Positions 9,993 to 17,389 of a stretch of DNA of 64,000 bases are shown here, one piece after another. Made by a program: the position numbers and the translations under genes. The stretch is from Methylococcales bacterium (GTDB lineage: Bacteria; Pseudomonadota; Gammaproteobacteria; Methylococcales; Methylomonadaceae): contig JAURYI010000110.1 in NCBI GenBank assembly GCA_030654015.1, positions 17,333 to 81,332 of the forward strand, in the 5' to 3' direction. The notes beneath the pieces were generated by a model that did no database searches, was not told the origin of the DNA, and was given only the letters and a program-made list of their open reading frames with translations. Position 1 is the stretch's first letter. Each line of letters begins with the position of its first letter.

Positions 9993-10340
9993 TTAGCCCA
10001 TTTTGAAGCCCGCAAAAAAACCGACTGAGCCGCTGACACCTTTGCTGGTAATACTGGATAAACGATTGACCAAAAAACTGCTGGACGATTTTGCAGCATC
10101 AGTTGCAATATCGGCAGCGTGCTGTAAGCCTGAATCATCAATATGGACGATACCGTAATACTCGCTGACAAACAGTAACACAATGATTCCGCCACCGATA
10201 AATAAGGCGGTTTTCAGCATTTTTTTAGCAAAATAACCGACTGCCATGCCAATGATGAAAGGTGCGCCGACACTGCCCAGCAAAAAAGGCGTAGAAAAAA
10301 AATCATTGGAAAACCCGACATCAACTGCATTGTTGTTCAT
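9993..10340 (-). CDS. FUN14 domain-containing membrane protein
   Basis: Small membrane protein of 115 residues with the FUN14 pattern: a first hydrophobic segment PFIIGMAVGYFAKKMLK (about 26-42), a second ALFIGGGIIVLLFVSEYY (45-62), and a C-terminal FFAGFKMG. Mitochondrial FUN14 proteins act in mitophagy; the bacterial function is unknown. ATG start at 10340. It lies just upstream of argD on the same strand, about 70 bases before its start, so it could be co-transcribed, though no functional link to arginine synthesis is apparent. Confidence 0.8.
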   Translation of the reverse strand: MNNNAVDVGFSNDFFSTPFLLGSVGAPFIIGMAVGYFAKKMLKTALFIGGGIIVLLFVSEYYGIVHIDDSGLQHAADIATDAAKSSSSFLVNRLSSITSKGVSGSVGFFAGFKMG

Positions 10341-10586
10341 AAATTTAACGATTCCGTTATGGTGATTAATTAAGTGACTGCTTAAAAAGCAGCGTTGATT
10401 TTAGCCTTGTTGCGCAAAAAAGTGTAAAAATCAATAATCGTTTACGAACAGCGCGAAAAAATTAAAGACTGGCTATCGTGCTTTTTAGCCATTGGTAAGA
10501 TAAGTAAATAATTTTGTCATGCTTGTTATGTTATAAAATCTGCTTTTTCTGGCAAACAACTTTAGATATAAGCGACACGGCGCATC

Positions 10587-11546
10587 ATGAAGACAACGGA
10601 ATATGATTTTGATCCCAGCTATGGGTATTCACTACCGCAGTTATTAGCGGTCGCAACACCGAAAGAACACAAAGATTTCGACGAGTTCTGGCAACGCCGC
10701 TATCAACGCGCTGTTACCGTCAACCCCAATCCGCAAACCAGAATTATCAATGAAAATGATCGTGGCTGGCGAGTATTTGCAATTAACTATACCTCTACTG
10801 ACAATTTCCCCATTCGCGGCTGGTTATTATTGCCGAGTAGCGGTGTGATTAAACGCGGCTTTGTTATCGGGCATGGTTATGGCGGGCGTGATGCCCCCGA
10901 TTTTCATTTGCCGTTTAAAGATGCCGCGTTATTGTTTCCCTGTTTTCGCGGCTTAGGACACAGTGCCGCACCCGCTATTTCCTCTGAACCGTACTGGCAC
11001 GTTTTACACGATATTCATCAGGCAGACCGTTATATTGTCGGCGGTTGTGTGGAAGATGTCTGGCTGGGCGTAAGTTCTTTATTACAGTTGTTTCCCAAGT
11101 TGGCAGGGCATTTGGGATATTTGGGGATTAGTTTTTCAGGGGGTGTCGGCGCATTGGCGTTGCCGTGGGAGCGGCGTATTGCACGCGGTCATCTTAATAT
11201 ACCGACCTTCGGGCATCATCCGCTACGCTTACGCTTACCTACACGCGGCAGTACGCACAGCCTACAGCAGTTTTATTACACCCATAAAAAGCAAACGCTT
11301 AAGGTGTTGCGTTATTACGATGCAGCTCTAGCAGCAAAGCGTATCACTATGCCGATACATTGTGCCTGCGCGTTGTTTGATCCTTTCGTTGCACCGCCTG
11401 CACAATTTGCTATTTACAATGCCTTGCCCGCCGAAAAAGAGCTGTTCGTATTAACCGCAGGGCATCACGCATACCCAGAACAGGAACAGCAAACGCAACA
11501 ACTGATTGCCGAACTCGATGCGTTTTTCGCGCCGTTGAGCCATTAA
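10587..11546 (+). CDS. AXE1-type alpha/beta hydrolase (acetyl esterase-like)
   Basis: Predicted cytoplasmic deacetylase of the acetyl-xylan esterase/cephalosporin-C deacetylase family. The 319-residue protein has the N-terminal FDEFWQRRY helix, GHGYGGRD oxyanion region, nucleophile serine in GISFSGG, acid in ALFDPFVAPP and histidine in TAGHHAYPEQE, so the triad looks complete. No signal peptide is visible. It lies 27 bases before a second esterase gene on the same strand, suggesting an operon. The natural substrate is unknown. Confidence 0.8.
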   Translation: MKTTEYDFDPSYGYSLPQLLAVATPKEHKDFDEFWQRRYQRAVTVNPNPQTRIINENDRGWRVFAINYTSTDNFPIRGWLLLPSSGVIKRGFVIGHGYGGRDAPDFHLPFKDAALLFPCFRGLGHSAAPAISSEPYWHVLHDIHQADRYIVGGCVEDVWLGVSSLLQLFPKLAGHLGYLGISFSGGVGALALPWERRIARGHLNIPTFGHHPLRLRLPTRGSTHSLQQFYYTHKKQTLKVLRYYDAALAAKRITMPIHCACALFDPFVAPPAQFAIYNALPAEKELFVLTAGHHAYPEQEQQTQQLIAELDAFFAPLSH

Positions 11547-11573
11547 CCTTATCACTGAAGAGACGAATTTTAC

Positions 11574-12302
11574 ATGAATCGGGAATATCATAAATGGTGG
11601 AGTGCGCAATTGCAGCGCGATATGGAATTATTGGTATTTGGTCATGCGGGTGCAAAAGTATTGGTATTTCCTACCCGCAGAGGTCGGTTTTATGAATACG
11701 AAAACATGGGCATGGTGAACGTCTTGGCTGACAAAATAGCACAGGGGCATTTACAACTTTTCTGTGTTGACAGTGTCGATGCAGAAAGTTTTTATTGTGA
11801 CTGGGCGCACCCATCGGGTCGTATTCAACGCCATATCGCCTTTGAAGACTATATTTTGAACGAAGTATTGCCGTTTATGAATGACAGAAATCCGCATGAG
11901 TGCGTTATTTCGCATGGTTCAAGTCTCGGCGCGTTTCATGCCACCAATATTGTGTTGCGGCATCCGCATTTGTTTAAAAAACTGGTCGCGTTTTCAGGGC
12001 GGTATGATTTGACGCTGGCGATTGAAAGTTTTAATGATCTGCTCGATGGTTTTTATAATGACGATGTGTATTTTCATACTCCCAGCCATTTTTTACCCAA
12101 TCTGGATTGCAACTTATATTTAAGCCATTTAAGAAATCTCGATATTACCTTCACCATCGGTAATGAAGACCCGTTTTTGGATAATAACAAACAGTTAAGC
12201 GCGATTCTGCATCAAAAAGGTGTTAATCATCAGTTCATAATATGGGATGGCAGAGCGCACCGACCGCGTTGCTGGCGACGTATGGCGGCGATTTATATCT
12301 GA
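11574..12302 (+). CDS. Esterase family protein (putative esterase, PF00756-like)
   Basis: Alpha/beta hydrolase of the short esterase family seen beside ATP-grasp or AXE1-type genes. Recognisable blocks are REYHKWWSAQLQRDMELLVFG at the N-terminus, LFCVDSVDAESFY, the nucleophile segment SHGSSLGAFHA and NEDPFLDNN. The length of 242 residues is typical. The last block usually reads AHDWPxW in relatives as recalled, but here it is AHRPRCWRRM, so the aspartate after the histidine is missing. The gene probably shares a transcript with the preceding hydrolase. Function is not known beyond the fold. Confidence 0.7.
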   Translation: MNREYHKWWSAQLQRDMELLVFGHAGAKVLVFPTRRGRFYEYENMGMVNVLADKIAQGHLQLFCVDSVDAESFYCDWAHPSGRIQRHIAFEDYILNEVLPFMNDRNPHECVISHGSSLGAFHATNIVLRHPHLFKKLVAFSGRYDLTLAIESFNDLLDGFYNDDVYFHTPSHFLPNLDCNLYLSHLRNLDITFTIGNEDPFLDNNKQLSAILHQKGVNHQFIIWDGRAHRPRCWRRMAAIYI

Positions 12303-12317
12303 GTTCCTGTGTCTTGT

Positions 12318-12345
12318 TTGACACCTTGCTCAGTAAGCCTAAAAT
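12318..12345 (+). promoter_or_regulatory. Predicted sigma-70 promoter of ppdK
   Basis: A perfect -35 box TTGACA at 12318-12323 and a -10 box TAAAAT at 12340-12345 (five of six consensus) are separated by 16 bases. The ppdK start codon is 38 bases downstream, with GGAG six bases before it. This suggests ppdK is transcribed separately from the two hydrolase genes. Confidence 0.65.
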
Positions 12346-12383
12346 ACACACTTTTTATACCTTAATTCCTATTCGGAGCAATT

Positions 12384-15134
12384 ATGACAAAGCAATACAT
12401 TTATTCATTTCACAAAGGTGATGGAAAAAACAAAGTATTACTCGGTGGCAAAGGGGCGAATCTCTGCGAGATGACCCAAATCGGTTTAAACGTACCGCCC
12501 GGCTTTGTTATCAGCACCGAAGCCTGTTTAGATTATTTACAAGATAAACAACTGCCTGATGGCTTAATGGCGGAAGTGACACAACAAATTGCAGGCATTG
12601 AACAAGCCAGCGGTAAAAAATTCGGTTCGCGCGTCAAACCGTTGCTGGTGTCGGTGCGTTCAGGTTCGGCTATTTCCATGCCGGGGATGATGGACACCAT
12701 TTTAAACTTGGGCTTAAATCAGGACACGCTGCAAGGTCTGATTGAAGAAACTCAAGATCCGCGTTTTGCGTATGATGCCTATCGCCGTTTCATTCAATTA
12801 TTCGGTAAAGTCGCCTTAGGTATCCATGATGAAAAATTTGATGAGCATTTTGCCAACGTCAAACGCCAAGCGGGTATTAACGCCGATGTCGGCTTAAATG
12901 CCGACCATCTGAAAGAAATCAGCGAATTATTCTTACAAGTCGTGCAGGACGAAACGGGTAAACCGTTCCCCGAAGACGTGTACGAACAACTGGAATTATC
13001 CATCAAAGCGGTCTTCAATTCATGGGATGGTAAACGCGCCGTCGATTATCGCCGTGAATTCCACATCACCCCCAAAATGGCAAACGGCACAGCGGTCAAC
13101 GTGGTCACAATGGTGTTCGGTAACATGGGCAACGATTGCGCGACAGGCGTGGGCTTTACCCGTAATCCGGGTACAGGCGAAAACGAAATGTACGGCGAAT
13201 ACTTGGTGAATGCCCAAGGTGAAGACGTGGTTGCAGGCATACGCACGCCCAAACCCGTACATGAACTGGCTATAGAAATGCCTGCTTTATATGAACAATT
13301 AGTTGAGCTGCGCAACAAACTGGAAACCCACTACCATGAAGTGCAGGACTACGAATACACCATTGAACGCGGAGTGCTGTATTGCCTGCAAACCCGCAAC
13401 GGCAAAATGAATGCCGCCGCTATGGTCAGAACCTCCGTGGAAATGGTTGCCGAAGGACTGATTAACAAAGAACGCGCATTATTGCGTATTGATCCAGAAT
13501 GGCTGGAACAACTGCTGCATCCGCAACTCGACCCAGACAACAAAATCAAACCCTTGGCACAAGGTCTGCCCGCATCACCGGGTGCGGCGTGTGGCAAATG
13601 CGTATTTGAAGCGGATGCCGCTGAAATTATGGGACGCTCAGGCGAAAAAGTGATTTTAGTACGCGAAGAAACCAAGCCCGAAGACATCCACGGCTTTTTT
13701 GCCTCACAAGGCATTTTAACCAGTCGCGGCGGCAAAACCTCCCACGCGGCAGTAGTCGCGCGGGGTATGGGTAAAGCCTGTGTCGCAGGTGCGGAAGACA
13801 TTAAAATCGACGTTAAAACCCGTTCAGCAGTGATTGGCGATACCCGTTTACGCGAAGGCGACATCATCACCATCGACGGCACCACAGGTAATATTTATCT
13901 GGGCGAAATCGCCACCATCGAACCGCGCGTCTCTCACGAATTACACACACTGCTCGGCTGGGCAGACAGTGTTGCCACGCTCAAAGTTCACGCCAATGTT
14001 GACACGCCAGAACGCGCCAAAATGGCGGCAAGTTACGGCGCGGCAGGTATCGGTTTATGCCGTACTGAACGGATGTTCAATGCCAAAGAACGCTTGCCGT
14101 TAGTGATTGACATGATTCTGTCCGAAGATTGCGAAACCCGCAAAATCGCCTTGGATAAACTGTTCCCGATTCAACGTGATGACTTTATCGAGTTGTTCAC
14201 CGCCATGTCGCCTCATGCGGTGACCGTGCGTTTATTAGATCCACCGATGCACGAATTTTTGCCCAGCGAACATCAACTACAAGACGAAATCAACGCCCTG
14301 CAACATTATGAAACCATCGTCAAAGGTCAGCGCGTGACTCTTGACACCTTGGGAATGCAGCAGGACGCATTACCCGCGCCGTTCGATCATCTGAACGAAG
14401 AAATTATCAACAGCGCGATTCTGAAAAAACAACTGATGTTGAAAAAAGTGCTGGATTTGTACGAAGTCAACCCGATGTTAGGACATCGTGGTGTGCGTTT
14501 GGGCATGAGCTATCCTGAAATTTACAAAATGCAAATTCGCTCTATTCTGGAAGCGGCGGCAATTTGTATGCAGCAAGGTATCGAAATCGCCCCTGAAATT
14601 ATGGTTCCGCAAGTCATCACTTCGCAAGAATTGAAGCAGGTCAAAGCCTACGTTGATGAAGTTGAACAGGATGTAGAAAGCCGCTACCAGCTGAAATTGA
14701 AGTTTAAATTCGGCTCAATGGTGGAAACTGTCCGCGCCTGTACCCGCGCAGGCAAACTGGCAGAAATCGCTGAATTTTTCTCCTTTGGTACCAATGATTT
14801 AACGCAAGCCACCTTCTCATTCTCCCGCGAAGACGCAGAAAACAAATTCCTGCCTTTGTATAACGAAGTAGGTTTGTTGGAAGATAACCCGTTTGATGTA
14901 CTGGATGTCAAAGGCGTAGGTCAGTTAATGAAAATGACCGTAGACCTCGGCAGAGCCACGCGCCCCGACATTAAAATCGGTATCTGCGGCGAACAGGGCG
15001 GACACCCGCAATCTATCCGTTTTTGTCACCACATCAAGCTCAACTACGTCTCCTGTTCTGCACCGCGCATTCCCATTGCCCGTTTAGCGGCGGCTCATGC
15101 GAAATTGCTGGAAGACAGTTATAGTCTGGATTGA
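12384..15134 (+). CDS. ppdK: Pyruvate, phosphate dikinase
   Basis: Reversibly converts ATP, phosphate and pyruvate to AMP, pyrophosphate and PEP. The order is an ATP-binding domain (residues 1-350, GGKGANLCEMTQ at the N-terminus, VRSGSAISMPGMMDT), a phosphohistidine swivel domain with H454 in GKTSHAAVVARGMG, and a PEP-binding TIM barrel (560-900, GLCRTERMF, SFGTNDLTQ, and the catalytic cysteine segment GICGEQGG). The 916 residues match the long bacterial form. The enzyme often works with a pyrophosphate-dependent phosphofructokinase in methanotrophs; that partner is not in the window. It has its own good promoter. Confidence 0.97.
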   Translation: MTKQYIYSFHKGDGKNKVLLGGKGANLCEMTQIGLNVPPGFVISTEACLDYLQDKQLPDGLMAEVTQQIAGIEQASGKKFGSRVKPLLVSVRSGSAISMPGMMDTILNLGLNQDTLQGLIEETQDPRFAYDAYRRFIQLFGKVALGIHDEKFDEHFANVKRQAGINADVGLNADHLKEISELFLQVVQDETGKPFPEDVYEQLELSIKAVFNSWDGKRAVDYRREFHITPKMANGTAVNVVTMVFGNMGNDCATGVGFTRNPGTGENEMYGEYLVNAQGEDVVAGIRTPKPVHELAIEMPALYEQLVELRNKLETHYHEVQDYEYTIERGVLYCLQTRNGKMNAAAMVRTSVEMVAEGLINKERALLRIDPEWLEQLLHPQLDPDNKIKPLAQGLPASPGAACGKCVFEADAAEIMGRSGEKVILVREETKPEDIHGFFASQGILTSRGGKTSHAAVVARGMGKACVAGAEDIKIDVKTRSAVIGDTRLREGDIITIDGTTGNIYLGEIATIEPRVSHELHTLLGWADSVATLKVHANVDTPERAKMAASYGAAGIGLCRTERMFNAKERLPLVIDMILSEDCETRKIALDKLFPIQRDDFIELFTAMSPHAVTVRLLDPPMHEFLPSEHQLQDEINALQHYETIVKGQRVTLDTLGMQQDALPAPFDHLNEEIINSAILKKQLMLKKVLDLYEVNPMLGHRGVRLGMSYPEIYKMQIRSILEAAAICMQQGIEIAPEIMVPQVITSQELKQVKAYVDEVEQDVESRYQLKLKFKFGSMVETVRACTRAGKLAEIAEFFSFGTNDLTQATFSFSREDAENKFLPLYNEVGLLEDNPFDVLDVKGVGQLMKMTVDLGRATRPDIKIGICGEQGGHPQSIRFCHHIKLNYVSCSAPRIPIARLAAAHAKLLEDSYSLD

Positions 15135-15173
15135 TAAAACGGTAATGGGTTAAACCTGTTGCTGTGCTACTAA

Positions 15174-15329
15174 TGACTGCCAGTCTTTCAAGGCATTGGT
15201 ATCTACACAAGTTTCATAAGCACTTGATTTTAAAAGAAATCATTAGCTTAAAGAAATTTCATAACTCATTGTTTTACAAAGAGTTATCAAAGATGTGTAG
15301 ATACCTTTGCTTTCAAGGACTGGCAGTCA
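15174..15329. mobile_element. MITE-like element with 36-base terminal inverted repeats
   Basis: The left end at 15174-15209 (TGACTGCCAGTC, then GGTATCTACACA) and the inverted right end at 15294-15329 match at 31 of 36 positions by eye. The 156-base unit is AT-rich inside and codes for no protein of note. No flanking target-site duplication is evident. It sits between ppdK and the convergent hemoglobin gene and could also form a long hairpin in RNA. Confidence 0.65.
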
Positions 15330-15365
15330 TGTTTCAAAGCAAAAACAATAACCCTGTGTCGATTT

Positions 15366-15749
15366 CTACTCCTCATTAATCATGTGCGTCGCCAGTTCTT
15401 GCAACGCATTTCTAAGATTGGTTTCCAGCCTTGGATCCATCGGCGTTTCTGCGATGGCTTTATTCATGCACAGCATCCACTGGTCGCGTTCTGCTTCGCC
15501 AATAGCGAACGGAAAATGCCGCGCCCGCAACATCGGATGCCCATATTCTTGAACAAATAAATCGGGGCCGCCCAACCAGCCAGACATAAATTTGAACAGC
15601 TTGCTGTTGGCAGAGCTAAGGTCGGGTTGATGAATGGCGCGTATGCCTTGCGCTTCGGGCAGGGTGTCCATGTAGAAATAAAAACGGTCTACCAAATGGC
15701 GGATAGCTTGTTCGCCGCCGATGACATCGTAAGGGGTGATGCTTGTCAT
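15366..15749 (-). CDS. Group II truncated hemoglobin
   Basis: Small heme protein binding O2 or NO, of the trHbO group. The 127 residues show the group II layout: IGGEQAIRHLVDRFY at the N-terminus, FMSGWLGGPDLFVQEYGHP with the proximal histidine in EYGHPMLRARH, and the distal AERDQWMLCM helix with tryptophan. ATG start at 15749. The gene stands alone between a MITE-like element and a short coiled-coil gene. A role in O2 or NO handling is inferred from the family. Confidence 0.9.
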   Translation of the reverse strand: MTSITPYDVIGGEQAIRHLVDRFYFYMDTLPEAQGIRAIHQPDLSSANSKLFKFMSGWLGGPDLFVQEYGHPMLRARHFPFAIGEAERDQWMLCMNKAIAETPMDPRLETNLRNALQELATHMINEE

Positions 15750-15808
15750 TATTACGCTCTTTAAGTTTGATGAGCTGTTTATACTATAGCGGGCAGAATA
15801 TTTTGCAA

Positions 15809-16045
15809 CTATCGCTCTTTCAATAACATCAACAACGCATCCAACTTGTTCTCCAGTTGATACACATGAGTTTTAAGCTCGGCCAATTCCTGATGAACAG
15901 TGTCGGTACGCTCGTGAATATGCTGAAAATGCACCTGAAAATAGCGCGGTAATGGAAACGATGTCAGCAACTCATCATGTTCTTGTAGCTTACTCGGTTT
16001 ACGAGTTTTCAGCATTTGATGTTTAACTTTATGTTGGTGTGACAA
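15809..16045 (-). CDS. Hypothetical short coiled-coil protein
   Basis: An unrecognised 78-residue protein. The C-terminal half (HERTDTVHQELAELKTHV onwards) has heptad spacing of Leu and Val and probably forms a coiled coil; the N-terminal half is basic. The frame opens with a TTG at 16045; an ATG at 16015 would give 68 residues, and neither has a clear ribosome site. It lies 24 bases after the PepSY gene in the direction of transcription. Coding status is likely but not certain. Confidence 0.45.
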   Translation of the reverse strand: MSHQHKVKHQMLKTRKPSKLQEHDELLTSFPLPRYFQVHFQHIHERTDTVHQELAELKTHVYQLENKLDALLMLLKER

Positions 16046-16069
16046 AGGTAATGCTGATATTTTTCTGCC

Positions 16070-17296
16070 TTATTTTGTGATTAAAGTAATACTTCCCAAC
16101 GCAAGATGCTTTTTTACTCGACGTTTTTGTAACCAGCGCATGATGCCAGTGACATAAAGCACCAGCGGTGCTAACCCCGTCACACACCATAATAGCCGAC
16201 CGACAAAGCCAAATGCCTCCCCATTGTGTAGCGGCCATAAAATATTTAACAAGGTTTCGCCTGCGGTAAATTGCTTGGGGTCTTGAATCGCCAGCACTTT
16301 GCCGCTGTATTGGTCTATCCAGACTTTACTACGCGCCCAGCGATGATTGGCTTCACCTGCCTGCATTTTATGAATCGCATACACGCCTTCTTTGCCGTCG
16401 GGGGTAACAAAGCCGCGCAAGGTTGCATCGGGGAAAACAGTATCGGCAATGTTTAGCGCGGCACTGACTGAAATGGGCTGCGCGTTTTCTGTGATAACGG
16501 ACTTAACGTCAGGGTCTTTTAAATGATCGGCTTTGATGCTGGAAAAACAACGAATCACAGGCTTTAGGTAATCGGCATAATTAAAACTGAACCCTGTAAA
16601 CGCGAGAATCAGCAAAACCAAAGAGCTATAAAAACCGACTGTTTTATGCAGGTCAAAATACAAGCGTTCAACACTCGCGCGGCGTTTTATGGTGAGAGCC
16701 TGTTTGATTTTAGCCCAGTGCGGCCACCATAGATACAGTCCTGTCAACGTGCTGATAAACAGGAATAATCCTGAAAAACAGATGATATTGTTAAATAGCT
16801 TACCGATTTCAGCCCCTACTTTACCCATCAATAACGTGGCATGGACTTCGTAAACCAATGTCCATAAAGTTTTCCCCCAGTAATGTTCGTCAACAATTTC
16901 GCCTGTGTAAGGTTGAAATATCGCATAAAACGGCGCGTACAGTTCATCGGCGGTTTCGGGCGGCTTGCTATATTCTGCCCAAATATAATCGCTGCCATCG
17001 CTGGGCAGTAATAACATCCATTTGTCGGTTTTTTGCGGATAGTTGCTTTTCAGCGTTTGCACGATGTCATCCAGTTTAACCATTTGCGCGTTAGCAGAAA
17101 TGTGTACTTTAGGTAAACTCAATTCTTCCAATTCAAAATAGAAGATATTAAAAGAACCTGTTATACCCAGAATGACGAATAAAAAGCCGACGACCAGCGC
17201 GATGGTTAAATGGATATTAAGCCAGAAGTGGCGCAAACGTCGATGCCATAAGGGTTTGCGGATATTATTTTCTAAAATCACTCGATATACTCTCAC
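16070..17296 (-). CDS. PepSY-associated transmembrane protein (putative iron-uptake reductase)
   Basis: Inner-membrane protein of 408 residues with the PepSY_TM architecture: a basic N-terminus HRRLRHFWLNIHLTIAL leading into a first transmembrane helix, a periplasmic PepSY-like region, paired helices in the middle (ICFSGLFLFISTLTGLYLW and VGFYSSLVLLILAFTGFSF), a second periplasmic region and a last helix before a basic tail. Such proteins often sit beside TonB-dependent siderophore receptors and are thought to help reduce or release the metal. It follows the receptor gene by about 90 bases, with a hairpin between them. The start is GTG at 17296; a GTG five codons later is an alternative. Confidence 0.8.
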   Translation of the reverse strand: MRVYRVILENNIRKPLWHRRLRHFWLNIHLTIALVVGFLFVILGITGSFNIFYFELEELSLPKVHISANAQMVKLDDIVQTLKSNYPQKTDKWMLLLPSDGSDYIWAEYSKPPETADELYAPFYAIFQPYTGEIVDEHYWGKTLWTLVYEVHATLLMGKVGAEIGKLFNNIICFSGLFLFISTLTGLYLWWPHWAKIKQALTIKRRASVERLYFDLHKTVGFYSSLVLLILAFTGFSFNYADYLKPVIRCFSSIKADHLKDPDVKSVITENAQPISVSAALNIADTVFPDATLRGFVTPDGKEGVYAIHKMQAGEANHRWARSKVWIDQYSGKVLAIQDPKQFTAGETLLNILWPLHNGEAFGFVGRLLWCVTGLAPLVLYVTGIMRWLQKRRVKKHLALGSITLITK

Positions 17297-17354
17297 TTTA
17301 AAAGCGTATTAACACTCGTAGGGTACGCTGTGCGTGCATTTTGACGGTGCTATC

Positions 17355-17380
17355 GGAGTACAAACCCAGATTTGTACTCC
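17355..17380. repeat. GGAGTACAAA hairpin, copy 1
   Basis: GGAGTACAAA (17355-17364) pairs perfectly with TTTGTACTCC (17371-17380) over a six-base loop. It lies between the receptor gene and the PepSY gene. Similar hairpins occur at 21741-21772, 27171-27196 and, more distantly, 63920-63953. Confidence 0.7.
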
Positions 17381-17389
17381 ATAAGGTAA

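Noticed and set aside
9923..10195. N-terminal extension of argD
   Set aside because: The extra residues overlap the FUN14 gene and match no ArgD; ATG at 9922 fits the family start.
13349..13885. 178-residue open frame antisense to ppdK
   Set aside because: Shadow of the swivel-domain region of ppdK; no family features.
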